Notes under the pieces: generated by a model
What the model was told of the DNA's origin: nothing
Database searches by the model: none
The model's input: the letters and a program-made list of their open reading frames with translations, nothing else
Translations under genes and position numbers: made by a program
Shown here: one piece after another, positions 50,860-58,468 of the stretch
Layout of the letters: every line of letters starts with the position of its first letter
Numbering within the stretch: position 1 is the first letter of the stretch
NCBI GenBank assembly: GCA_965279655.1
Contig: OZ257255.1
Location: 868,001 to 932,000 of the forward strand
DNA from: SCTM01 sp965279655
GTDB lineage: Bacteria; Pseudomonadota; Alphaproteobacteria; Rhodospirillales; Rhodospirillaceae
Direction: 5' to 3'
Length of the DNA stretch: 64,000 bases

Positions 50860-51321
50860 ATGCGACGGATTGGCGGAGCTTGCGGGGCGCTTGCCTGCGC
50901 GCTGATGCTGGGTGCGAGCACCGGGCCGGCGCGCGCCGACGGCGACGACTACTTTGTCAGCGAACTCTTCAATCCCGACGGCTCGCCCGTCTCACAAGGC
51001 GGGTTTGCGGGCGTCGTGAAGGACGGCAACGGCAAGCTGGTCAAGGACGCGACCATCAAGATCAGCCTGAAGGTCGATACCGGGCAGGGCACCTTTCCGA
51101 TCGCCTATAACGCATACACCAACGAGCTCGGCCGCTATCGCAGCCTCGATCCGAAGGGCGTGGTGGCGGACTTCTTGGCCGTCGACGTCGAGGTCGATCC
51201 CAAGACCGTCGAGGTAACGGCGACGAAAGACGGCTACGAGATGACCCGGCGCTTCGTGCGCGGGCGTCCCAAGTCCGGCGGCTTCTACGAGATCGATTTC
51301 ATCATCAAGAAGACTCCCTAG
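50860..51321 (+). CDS. Secreted carboxypeptidase-regulatory-like domain protein
   Basis: A 153-residue exported protein. MRRIGGACGALACALMLGASTGPARA is the signal peptide. The mature part is one beta-sandwich (GGFAGVVKDGNGKLVKDATIKISLK, NELGRYRSLD, VEVTATKDGYEMTRRF), a transthyretin-like fold seen in carboxypeptidase regulatory domains. It resembles the N-terminal domain of the propeller protein encoded divergently 169 bases away, so the two may work together. The second in-frame ATG (50860) has a better RBS than the one at 50848. Its stop is shared with the convergent permease gene (CTAG). Confidence 0.7.
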   Translation: MRRIGGACGALACALMLGASTGPARADGDDYFVSELFNPDGSPVSQGGFAGVVKDGNGKLVKDATIKISLKVDTGQGTFPIAYNAYTNELGRYRSLDPKGVVADFLAVDVEVDPKTVEVTATKDGYEMTRRFVRGRPKSGGFYEIDFIIKKTP

Positions 51322-52796
51322 GCCTTCTTCTCCGGCCGGGCGAGGGACACAGTCACTGCCGTGATCAGCGCGAGCGGCAGGGAGAGGATCGTCGGGAATT
51401 GATAGGGGAAGATCGGCGCGTCGAAGTGCAGCACCGCCGTCCAGATCCCCGGCCCCGTCACCAGCGCCACCACCGCCGCGACCAATCCCACGGTGCCGCC
51501 GATCACGGCGCCGGCGGTGGTGAGGGGCTTCCAGAACAGCGCCAGGATCAGGACGGGGAAGGAGGCGCTCGCCGCCACCGACATGGCGAAGGTGGCGAGG
51601 ATGTTCACGTTCATGTGCTGGAACATGACGCTGAGGCCGATGCACACCGCGCCAAACACGAACGCGCCGATGCGCGAGACGCGGATCTCCTCTTTCTCCG
51701 ACACCGGTGTTTTGCGCAGGGCCGCATAAAGGTCGTGGGACACCGCCGCCGCGGCGGCGAGGGTGAGCCCGGATACCACGGCAAGGATCGTGCAGAACGC
51801 GACCGCGGCGATGATGCCCAGCAGAAAATCGCCGCCGAGCGCGTGGGCGAGATTGAGGGCTGCCATGTTGCCGCCGCCCTTCATCTGCCCGTCCAACATG
51901 TAGGTGGGGTCGTTGGTGAGCAGGGCGATGGTTCCGTAGCCGATGATGATCATCAGGAACGAGAACAAGCCGATGATCGCGGTGGCGACAAAGGCCGACT
52001 TGCGCGCCTGCTTTACGTCCGGCACCGTGAAGAAGCGCATCAGCACGTGGGGCAGGCCGGGCGGCCCGAACACCTGCGTGAGCGCGAGCGACGCGGCGGT
52101 GCCGACGCCGTCGATGAAACCGGTCGGGCCCATGATCTTGGCCCCCAGCTTGTGGTTGGCAATCGCCGTCTCGAAGACATTGTTGAGGCTGAAGTCGAAG
52201 CGCCGCAGCACGAGGAATGCGAGGAGGATGCTCGCCATTACCAGGATGCTCGCTTTGATGATCTGTACCCACGTAGTGGCGACCATGCCGCCGAACACCA
52301 CGTAAGTGGTCATCAGCGCGCCGACCAGCAGCGCGGCCCAGATGAAGTCGATGCCGAGCAGAAGATTGACGAGCAATCCCGCGCCGACCATTTGCGCGAT
52401 CATGTAGAACACGAGAATGCTCAGCGTCGCGCACGCGGTATAGATGCGGATGGGCTTGTTGCGTAGACGAACGGCGAGCACGTCCGTCACGGTGTACTTG
52501 CCCAGCGTGCGCATCCGCTCCGCCAGGATATAAAGCAACACCGGCCAGCCGACGATGGCGCTGATGCCGTAGGCGAACCCGTCATAACCAGCGCCGAAGT
52601 AGAGTCCCGCCACGCCCAGGAAGGCGGCGGCGGAGAGGAAGTCCCCGGCCAAGGCGAGACCGTTTTGGGTGCCGGAGATGGAACTGCCGGCCGCATAAAA
52701 CTCCGCGCGCGATTTCACGCGGCGCGAGGCCCACGCCGTGATGCCCAGTGTGATGGCGATGAAGACAATGAAGATGGCGAAAGCGGCGGTGTTCAT
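51318..52796 (-). CDS. actP: Sodium:solute symporter, acetate permease ActP-like
   Basis: A 492-residue inner-membrane protein with about 13 hydrophobic segments. FYAAGSSISGTQNGLALAGDFLSAAAFLGV is the SSS-family signature, SALVGW-type ISAIVGWPVLLY and AERMRTLGKYTVTDVLAVR follow as in ActP, and GLPHVLMRFFTVPDVKQARKS is highly typical. ActP imports acetate and other short monocarboxylates with Na+. The DUF485 gene overlaps its start by 4 bases (ATGA), the usual ActP partner. Together with the MmgE/PrpD and FAD genes upstream it suggests uptake and use of a carboxylate. Confidence 0.9.
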   Translation of the reverse strand: MNTAAFAIFIVFIAITLGITAWASRRVKSRAEFYAAGSSISGTQNGLALAGDFLSAAAFLGVAGLYFGAGYDGFAYGISAIVGWPVLLYILAERMRTLGKYTVTDVLAVRLRNKPIRIYTACATLSILVFYMIAQMVGAGLLVNLLLGIDFIWAALLVGALMTTYVVFGGMVATTWVQIIKASILVMASILLAFLVLRRFDFSLNNVFETAIANHKLGAKIMGPTGFIDGVGTAASLALTQVFGPPGLPHVLMRFFTVPDVKQARKSAFVATAIIGLFSFLMIIIGYGTIALLTNDPTYMLDGQMKGGGNMAALNLAHALGGDFLLGIIAAVAFCTILAVVSGLTLAAAAAVSHDLYAALRKTPVSEKEEIRVSRIGAFVFGAVCIGLSVMFQHMNVNILATFAMSVAASASFPVLILALFWKPLTTAGAVIGGTVGLVAAVVALVTGPGIWTAVLHFDAPIFPYQFPTILSLPLALITAVTVSLARPEKKA

Positions 52797-53035
52797 TTGC
52801 CGTCACCGCGTTCCGGGAGGAGGAAGGTGTAGATCGCGCCGCACGTCACGATGAACAGCAGCATCAGCGACCCCACGAGCAGACCGACGGAGAAGCGCCC
52901 CTCGCCGACCGGTTGCGCGAGTGCCTCCGGGTTGAGGGCGCCGAGGACCAGGAGAACGAAGTAGGTGAGCCCCGTGATGGTCGCGACGGTGAGCCCGAAG
53001 CGCCGCCGTGTGCCCGTGTCTTGTTGGCCGCTCAT
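52793..53035 (-). CDS. DUF485 membrane protein, ActP partner
   Basis: An 80-residue membrane protein with two hydrophobic helices: RRFGLTVATITGLTYFVLLVLGALNP and LLVGSLMLLFIVTCGAIYTFLLP. This is the DUF485 pattern (YjcH-like), nearly always encoded directly before an ActP permease, as here. Its exact role is unknown; a stabilising subunit is usually assumed. The ATG at 53035 fits the family length; upstream codons belong to the previous gene. It starts 3 bases before the stop of the MmgE/PrpD gene's following base run, in one operon. Confidence 0.85.
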   Translation of the reverse strand: MSGQQDTGTRRRFGLTVATITGLTYFVLLVLGALNPEALAQPVGEGRFSVGLLVGSLMLLFIVTCGAIYTFLLPERGDGK

Positions 53036-53037
53036 GG

Positions 53038-54375
53038 CTATCCCCCTTGCGTGCGCAAGCACGCGATCAGCGACTCAATGCTGCGCGCGGTCGGCAGCGC
53101 GTCAATTTCTCGGTCTAGCGCCTCAATCCGCCCGACATCCAGGACCCGTCCGGCCAGCGCGCGGAATTTTGCCGGGAGAACGTCCGGCGGGAAAGGATTG
53201 TCGTGCCCTCCGGGCGGTCTTTCGCACACGCCTGTGAGCGTCCGGCCGGATTTCAGCACAATCTCCACCCGGGCGGGGCGCACCTCCGGCACTTGGGCGG
53301 TGTAGGCCGGGTCCTCTTTGATCGTTGTGCGCAGGGCCAGGGCGCGGACGTCCGGGTCGTGCACCATCGCGTCTTCATAGGCTTCGATGCCGTTGGTGCC
53401 GTGCAGGACGCGCACCGCGACGTTGTAGGGGATCGAGTGCTTTGCCGCGAAGCCGTTCGCAGGGCTCTGCCAGTGTAGACGGATGGCGGGATCGTAGGTC
53501 CACACGACGATGCGGTCGATCTCGGCCTCTGTGAGCGTCTTTCCGCCGGTTGCGGCGTGGGCGGCTTCGATCGGCGCGTGGTTCCAGCGGCTGCAGGCAT
53601 GGACCTTGAAGTAGTTCCGCAGGATCAGCCACTCGCTGCCAAGGTTCTCCGTCAACCGAGCGGGATCGAAGTGCTCACCGACGATCTTGCCGTAGACCAC
53701 CTCCAGCGCTTCCGGTTCGGCGGTCAATCCCGCGCCGGCCAGCCGCGCGGCCAGAATGCCGTTGGCATTCGTGAGGCCGGACACGACGTTGCGGACGTGC
53801 GCGCCCGCGTTCGCGGCGGTTTGCGAAGAGGCCAACGTCATGCCGGCCGCCATGAGGATGGCTTGCGACGTATCGCGCGCGGATAGACCCATCAGTTTCG
53901 CGGCCGCCGCGCCGGCGCCGGTGATGGCGTGGGTGCCGAACGGATGGACGGCCTCGCGCAGGCGTGTCGCGCGGCCGATGCGGGCCGCGACCTCATACCC
54001 GGCGATGAAGGCGGTGAGGGTATCCGCGCCGGACGCGCCCACTTCCTCCGCCACCGCGAGCGTGGCGGGGAGGATGTGCGCGGCCGGATGGTTGATGGTG
54101 GCGGGATGGCCTTCGTCCATTTCCAGGCTCACGCCCGCCGTACCGTTCACAGTTGCGGCGTATTCAGCCGAGCTACGGCGGCTTGTACCGATGACGGTGG
54201 CGGAGCCCACTGGCGCCATCGCCTGCATCTTCCTGTTTTCGGGCAGAACCGCGCCGCCCAGCAGGGCGCCGAGGGAATCCCTTACCGTCGTCAACGCGTG
54301 ATCGACGACTTTATTGGGAATGGCCGCCAGGGTGAGCCCATGGACGAAATCGCCAAAGGCCGCGGCTGCAGTCAC
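53038..54375 (-). CDS. MmgE/PrpD family protein (2-methylcitrate dehydratase-like)
   Basis: A 445-residue cytosolic protein of the MmgE/PrpD fold. GTAGVSLEMDEGHPATINHPAAHILPATLAVAE (seen in part), AFIAGYEVAARIGRA, HPFGTHAITGAGAAAAKLMGL and FKVHACSRWNHAPIEA are the family blocks; the D and H residues of DEGH and HPAA form the active-site region of 2-methylcitrate dehydratases and cis-aconitate decarboxylase. No prpB/prpC genes are nearby, so propionate use is not supported; another hydroxy acid is likely. GTG start at 54375, 4 bases from the FAD gene's stop. Confidence 0.85.
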   Translation of the reverse strand: MTAAAAFGDFVHGLTLAAIPNKVVDHALTTVRDSLGALLGGAVLPENRKMQAMAPVGSATVIGTSRRSSAEYAATVNGTAGVSLEMDEGHPATINHPAAHILPATLAVAEEVGASGADTLTAFIAGYEVAARIGRATRLREAVHPFGTHAITGAGAAAAKLMGLSARDTSQAILMAAGMTLASSQTAANAGAHVRNVVSGLTNANGILAARLAGAGLTAEPEALEVVYGKIVGEHFDPARLTENLGSEWLILRNYFKVHACSRWNHAPIEAAHAATGGKTLTEAEIDRIVVWTYDPAIRLHWQSPANGFAAKHSIPYNVAVRVLHGTNGIEAYEDAMVHDPDVRALALRTTIKEDPAYTAQVPEVRPARVEIVLKSGRTLTGVCERPPGGHDNPFPPDVLPAKFRALAGRVLDVGRIEALDREIDALPTARSIESLIACLRTQGG

Positions 54376-54379
54376 GGCG

Positions 54380-55789
54380 TCAGCGGACTTGGACGGCGGC
54401 AGCGCGTCCGGCCAAGCGTCCGAACACGGTGGCGGGGAGCAGGCCGTTGCCCGCGAGATAGCCCCAGTTCGACGGACCCGAGATGCCGCGCGCGGCGCCG
54501 CCGCCGGCGAACAAGTTGGGCAAGGCCGTCTTGTTGGCGCGGAGAACGCGTCCGTCCTTGTCGACCACGAGTCCGCCTTGCGTATGGAACAGCGCGCCGG
54601 AGACTTTCACCGCCTTGTAGGGTGGTACGAGCGGCTTGCCGATGGAGAAGTCGCGGCCGAAGGCGTCCGTCTTCTCGCCGCGATTGAAGGCATCGACGTC
54701 CGCCACGGTCGCCCTCAGCGCATCCGGCAGGCCGGTAATGTGCACGAGTTCTTCGACCGTATCGGCGTGGCGGATGCAGTCCGCCTTGATGGCATCCTGA
54801 TAATCGTCGAATTCCTTCATCGCGTCATGAATACGCTGATCGAAGATACTCCAGGCGAAACGTCCCGGTTGCGCGACGATGTCGGTCGCTTGCTCCGAAT
54901 ATCCGCGCGCCTCGTTGGAGAAACGCTTGCCTTCGGCGTTCACCTGGAAACCGCCGAGAATGATATGCGCCCAGAGGATCGGCACGCCCTGTCCGTAGGC
55001 AAGACCGCCATGGCCTTGGAACGAGTGAATGTCGGCGATGTCCGCGCCCAGCGCGCGGCCCCAGCGGATCGCGTCGCCCTTGTTGCCCGGGTGACCGAAG
55101 AACGTCGCGTCCATGATCTCCGGAATGTATTCCTGCAGCATGTCCCGGCTGCCGGCGAAGCCGCAGCAGGCGAGGATCGCGGTATCGCAGCCGATGTCCT
55201 CGGTGCTGCCGTCGGGGCGCGTGATGCGCACGCCATGCACGCGGCCCGCATCGTCCGCGAACAGGTGCGTGGTCGGCGCGTCGGTGATGATGTCGATGGA
55301 ATTCCGTTCGATCGCCTGATGCAGCGCCCCCATCAACTCGCCGCCGGTGCGGTTGGGTGTGCCGTGCATGCGCTTGGCGCTGTGTCCCGGGTACTGGAAG
55401 GAATCCACCACCGACAAGGGGACGCCGTGCACGTCGGCAAGCCACTCCACCGTCGGCGCGCCTTCCCGGGCGAGATGCAGAGCCATGTCCGGATCGGTCT
55501 GGCCCTTGGTCTTCTTCATGATGTCGGCGGCGAACTGCTCCGGACTGTCTTGGAGCCCTTTCTCCCGCATGAACCGGCTGTTCGGCGCGGGGATCAGTCC
55601 GGTGGACATCGCGGTCGTCCCCAAGGCCGACGCGTCCCGTTCCAGCACCAGCACCTCAGCGCCGCTCTCCTTGGCGGATAAGGCGGCGCAGAGGCCGCAG
55701 CCGCCGCCGCCGATCACGAGCACGGGGATGCTGCCGCCGAAGTCGGCGGCATCGGGCGGAAGGATGCCGGAGGGGCTATTTTGTGACAT
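54380..55789 (-). CDS. FAD-dependent dehydrogenase (fumarate reductase/ketosteroid dehydrogenase family)
   Basis: A 469-residue FAD_binding_2 flavoprotein. IPVLVIGGGGCGLCAALSAKESGAEVLVLER is the dinucleotide-binding start with GxGxxG and the acidic end of strand 2. LACCGFAGSRDMLQEY, GNKGDAIRWGRALGAD and GGLVVDKDGRVLRA with GPSNWGYLAGNGLLPATVFGRLAG at the end are conserved in fumarate reductase and 3-ketosteroid dehydrogenase relatives. It likely oxidises or reduces a C-C bond next to a carbonyl. First gene of the operon with MmgE/PrpD, DUF485 and ActP. Divergent from the dehydrogenase at 55885. Confidence 0.85.
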   Translation of the reverse strand: MSQNSPSGILPPDAADFGGSIPVLVIGGGGCGLCAALSAKESGAEVLVLERDASALGTTAMSTGLIPAPNSRFMREKGLQDSPEQFAADIMKKTKGQTDPDMALHLAREGAPTVEWLADVHGVPLSVVDSFQYPGHSAKRMHGTPNRTGGELMGALHQAIERNSIDIITDAPTTHLFADDAGRVHGVRITRPDGSTEDIGCDTAILACCGFAGSRDMLQEYIPEIMDATFFGHPGNKGDAIRWGRALGADIADIHSFQGHGGLAYGQGVPILWAHIILGGFQVNAEGKRFSNEARGYSEQATDIVAQPGRFAWSIFDQRIHDAMKEFDDYQDAIKADCIRHADTVEELVHITGLPDALRATVADVDAFNRGEKTDAFGRDFSIGKPLVPPYKAVKVSGALFHTQGGLVVDKDGRVLRANKTALPNLFAGGGAARGISGPSNWGYLAGNGLLPATVFGRLAGRAAAVQVR

Positions 55790-55842
55790 GGCGCAGCAAA
55801 CACCGACTTTCGGCTTGATCGCAACCCGAAACCGAAGCTCTA

Positions 55843-55865
55843 GTTCACTAGCTCGCTAAGCGAAC
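55843..55865. promoter_or_regulatory. Imperfect palindrome in a divergent promoter region
   Basis: GTTCACTAGC and GCTAAGCGAAC face each other across TC, sharing GTTC/GAAC and TAGC/GCTA arms. It is 53 bases from one start (55789) and 20 from the other (55885). A dimeric repressor site is likely. Confidence 0.4.
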
Positions 55866-55884
55866 ATATTGGGGCTCCAGGGCA

Positions 55885-56751
55885 ATGGCGAAAGTCGCGT
55901 TCATCGGTCTCGGCGTGATGGGATATCCCATGGCCGGGCATCTGGCGGCCAAAGGTCATCAGGTGACGGTTTACAACCGCAACCCTGCGCGTTCCGACGC
56001 CTGGGTGAAGCAGCACGGCCATGCTGTCGCGCAGACGCCGCGCCAAGCCTGTCACGGCGCGGCCGTCGCGTTCTCCTGCGTGGGCGAGGACAAGGACGTG
56101 AAATCCGTGATCTGCGGCGACGACGGCATGCTCGCCGGCCTCGCGCCGGGCAGCTGCATTGTCGACCACACCACGGCGTCGGCCGAATGCGCCCGCGCCA
56201 TGCAGCGGGAGTCCGCGGGGCTCGGAATCGGGTTCGTGGACGCCCCTGTCTCCGGCGGCCAGGCCGGGGCAACGAACGGCGCCCTCACCATCATGTGCGG
56301 CGGCAAACAGGCCGACTACGACAAGGCCGAGCCGGTGATGCAGGCTTATGCCAAGGCCTGCAGCCGCATGGGCGAAAGCGGGGCAGGGCAGTTGGCGAAG
56401 ATGGTCAACCAGATCCTCATCGCCAGCTTGGTGCAGGGTCTCGCCGAAGGCATGTCCTTCGGTCTCAAGGCCGGCTTGCCGATGGACGAGGTGATTGCGG
56501 TGGTCGGCAAGGGCGCCGCGCAGTCCTGGCAACTCGACAACCGCGGCAAGACCATGTGCGAGGGCAAGTTCGAGTTCGGCTTCGCGGTCGACTGGATGCG
56601 CAAGGACTTGAAGATCTGCCTCGACGAGGCGCGGCGCAACGGTGCGCGGCTGCCGGTGACGGCCTTGGTGGATCAATTCTACGCCGCGGTGCAGGCGAAC
56701 GGCGGCGGCCGATGGGATACCTCCAGCCTGATGACGCTGCTGCCCAAATGA
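55885..56751 (+). CDS. NAD(P)-dependent beta-hydroxyacid dehydrogenase (3-hydroxyisobutyrate dehydrogenase family)
   Basis: A 288-residue dehydrogenase. AKVAFIGLGVMGYPMAGHLAAKGHQVTVYNR is the N-terminal NAD site (GLGVMG). FVDAPVSGGQAGATNGALTIMCGG is the substrate-binding DAPVSGG motif, GQLAKMVNQILI contains the catalytic lysine (K in AKMVNN-type motif), and KDLKICLDEA with R/K nearby is conserved. Members act on 3-hydroxyisobutyrate, tartronate semialdehyde/glycerate or gamma-hydroxybutyrate. The stop overlaps the next gene (ATGA). Confidence 0.88.
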   Translation: MAKVAFIGLGVMGYPMAGHLAAKGHQVTVYNRNPARSDAWVKQHGHAVAQTPRQACHGAAVAFSCVGEDKDVKSVICGDDGMLAGLAPGSCIVDHTTASAECARAMQRESAGLGIGFVDAPVSGGQAGATNGALTIMCGGKQADYDKAEPVMQAYAKACSRMGESGAGQLAKMVNQILIASLVQGLAEGMSFGLKAGLPMDEVIAVVGKGAAQSWQLDNRGKTMCEGKFEFGFAVDWMRKDLKICLDEARRNGARLPVTALVDQFYAAVQANGGGRWDTSSLMTLLPK

Positions 56752-57140
56752 GCGATATCGACCGTCCGGAATTCGCCGAATTCCGTTCCCGCGCGCGCAT
56801 CGTCGAACCGGGAGAAGTGATCTTCCTGGAAGGATCGGAAGCCGACGCGGTCTACGTGATCCTGAAAGGCGAAGTCGAAGCGGTGCTGACGGATGCACAA
56901 GGCAACCAGGTCGTCATAAACCGTATGCACGCGGGCGAGATTTTCGGCGAACTCGAACTGCTCGGCGCCCAAACCAGGCGCACCGCCACCATCATCTCCA
57001 CGAATGGATGCGATCTGCTGGTGGTCGACAAGGCCGCGATCGACAAGCAACTGGGCGAGGCGCATCCGTTCCTGCGTTACATGATCCAGCACCTGTGCGG
57101 CATCATCAAAGGCTGGACCGACCGCGCGCGACAGGTGTGA
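56748..57140 (+). CDS. Stand-alone cyclic-nucleotide-binding domain protein
   Basis: A 130-residue single-domain protein of the Crp cNMP-binding fold. RIVEPGEVIFLEGSEADAVYVILKGEVEAVL is the beta-roll start and AGEIFGELELLGAQTRRTATIIS is the phosphate-binding cassette with FGELxLL and R-x-A-T. Unlike Crp/Fnr regulators it has no helix-turn-helix after the domain; it ends at the C-helix (YMIQHLCGIIKGWTDRARQ). It may sense cAMP or cGMP and act on a partner, perhaps the dehydrogenase it is coupled to. One base separates it from the next gene. Confidence 0.82.
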   Translation: MSDIDRPEFAEFRSRARIVEPGEVIFLEGSEADAVYVILKGEVEAVLTDAQGNQVVINRMHAGEIFGELELLGAQTRRTATIISTNGCDLLVVDKAAIDKQLGEAHPFLRYMIQHLCGIIKGWTDRARQV

Positions 57141-57141
57141 C

Positions 57142-57441
57142 ATGGATGAGACCCAAGAGACGATCAGCACCTGGGGCGAGGAAACATTCGGGCCGGTGAC
57201 GTCGCCGTCGGTCCTGGTCGACCGCGCGCGCTTGGAACTTGAAGAACTTGCCGAAGCGGTGGGGCAGGCGGACGACGCCGCCGTCGGCCACGAGATCGCC
57301 GATATCCTCATCCTGCTCTATCGCATCGCCACCCTGCACAATTGCGATATCGACGAGATGGTCCAAGCCAAGATGCGGATCAATCGCGGACGCCAGTGGA
57401 TCCGCAAAGGCGACGGCACGGGACGGCACGTGAAACCGTAG
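57142..57441 (+). CDS. MazG-like (DUF550-type) nucleotide pyrophosphohydrolase
   Basis: A 99-residue all-helical protein. WGEETFGPVTSPSVLVDRARLELEELAEAV and GHEIADILILLYRIATL contain the ExxE and ExxxD metal-binding residues of the MazG superfamily, and KMRINRGRQWIRKGDGTGRHV is the usual C-terminal end. Such enzymes hydrolyse nucleoside triphosphates to monophosphates (house-cleaning). It starts one base after the cNMP-binding gene, thus co-transcribed. Confidence 0.8.
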   Translation: MDETQETISTWGEETFGPVTSPSVLVDRARLELEELAEAVGQADDAAVGHEIADILILLYRIATLHNCDIDEMVQAKMRINRGRQWIRKGDGTGRHVKP

Positions 57442-57512
57442 GCGGTTCAGTTCCTGAACTTGCGGCTGTCGGCGGGAGCCGTAGGATCGCAGCCAAGAAT
57501 GGAGCGGTGACC

Positions 57513-57824
57513 ATGGCCCTCGAACTGAGACCGAATTGCGAATGGTGCGACAAGGACCTGCCGCCCGCGGCAGCGGACGCGCGCATCTGCTCCTATGAGT
57601 GCACCTTCTGTGCCGACTGCGTGGAGGCGAACCTGCGCAACGTGTGCCCGAATTGCGGTGGCGGGTTCGTATGCCGCCCGATCCGCCCAGCGACCGAATG
57701 GCGTCCTGGTTTGTCGGTCGCGAAGCGTCCGCCGTCCGCCAAGCGCGTGCATTTGTCCTACGGTCATGAGGACATCACTGTGCACTCGCAGCGCATTGCC
57801 CATATACCGCCGGAAAAGCGTTGA
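57513..57824 (+). CDS. DUF1272 zinc-ribbon protein
   Basis: A 103-residue protein. MALELRPNCEWCDKDLPPAAADARICSYECTFCADCVE and NVCPNCGGGFVCRP give the DUF1272 pattern: cysteine pairs CxxC at four places that would bind two zinc ions. The C-terminal third is basic and poorly conserved. Function of the family is unknown; it is a common single gene in proteobacteria. RBS GGAGCGG precedes the ATG. The coupled genes upstream end 71 bases before. Confidence 0.85.
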   Translation: MALELRPNCEWCDKDLPPAAADARICSYECTFCADCVEANLRNVCPNCGGGFVCRPIRPATEWRPGLSVAKRPPSAKRVHLSYGHEDITVHSQRIAHIPPEKR

Positions 57825-57931
57825 TCGCTCGCTGGTTGTGGAGCGCGAACGCGCGGGCGAATTCACGTGGCTGCGACCATCTCTCCCGCTCACGCGTACC
57901 TGGACGAGCGGTCGTTTAGTGTGGTGGCGCG

Positions 57932-58468
57932 ATGCGTTGGTTCGGCGTTCTGGCATTGTTACTGCACCTGTCGTCTGGCGGGGTACAGGCGGGTACGCCC
58001 CGCATCGGTGAGCCGGCCCCGGGGTTCACCGCAAGCACTTTTGCCGGTGAGAGATTCTCCCTCGATACGCTGCGGGGGGAAGTGGTGATCGTGAACTTCT
58101 GGGCCACCTGGTGTGGGCCCTGTAAGAAAGAAATTCCGCTGTTCGACCGATATGCACGGGCGCATCGGAACGACGGCCTGCGGATCGTTGCCGTGACGAC
58201 CGACGCGGACGACATCGAGCCCAGTTCACTCAAGAAACTCCAGGAGCGCTTCGGATTCGCGCTCACCCGCAAGTTCAAGGGCGACTATGGGCTCGTCAAT
58301 GGCACACTGCCGTCAAATTTCGTCATCGACCGTGCTGGCGTACTGCAGCATGTCCAGGCCGGCGCGTTCTCGGAGGCGAGCCTTGACGAAATTCTCGCCC
58401 CACTGCTCGCCGAAGAAGGCGGGGCGGCGGCGTCCGCCAAACCGCAGCCGGAATCGCTCGCGCGCTAG
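57932..58468 (+). CDS. TlpA/ResA-like thioredoxin family protein
   Basis: A 178-residue exported thioredoxin-fold protein. MRWFGVLALLLHLSSGGVQA is a signal peptide or anchor. The redox motif is WATWCGPCKKEIPLFD (CxxC), and LVNGTLPSNFVIDRAG contains the cis-proline loop. RIGEPAPGFTASTFAGERFSLDTLRG is the ResA/TlpA opening. It reduces disulfides in the periplasm, for instance apocytochrome c or copper sites. Its stop is shared with the convergent aldehyde dehydrogenase (CTAG). Confidence 0.88.
   Translation: MRWFGVLALLLHLSSGGVQAGTPRIGEPAPGFTASTFAGERFSLDTLRGEVVIVNFWATWCGPCKKEIPLFDRYARAHRNDGLRIVAVTTDADDIEPSSLKKLQERFGFALTRKFKGDYGLVNGTLPSNFVIDRAGVLQHVQAGAFSEASLDEILAPLLAEEGGAAASAKPQPESLAR

Noticed and set aside
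53038..54375. Propionate (methylcitrate) pathway assignment of the MmgE/PrpD gene
   Set aside because: No methylcitrate synthase or lyase is adjacent; the family is broad, so only the family name is given.
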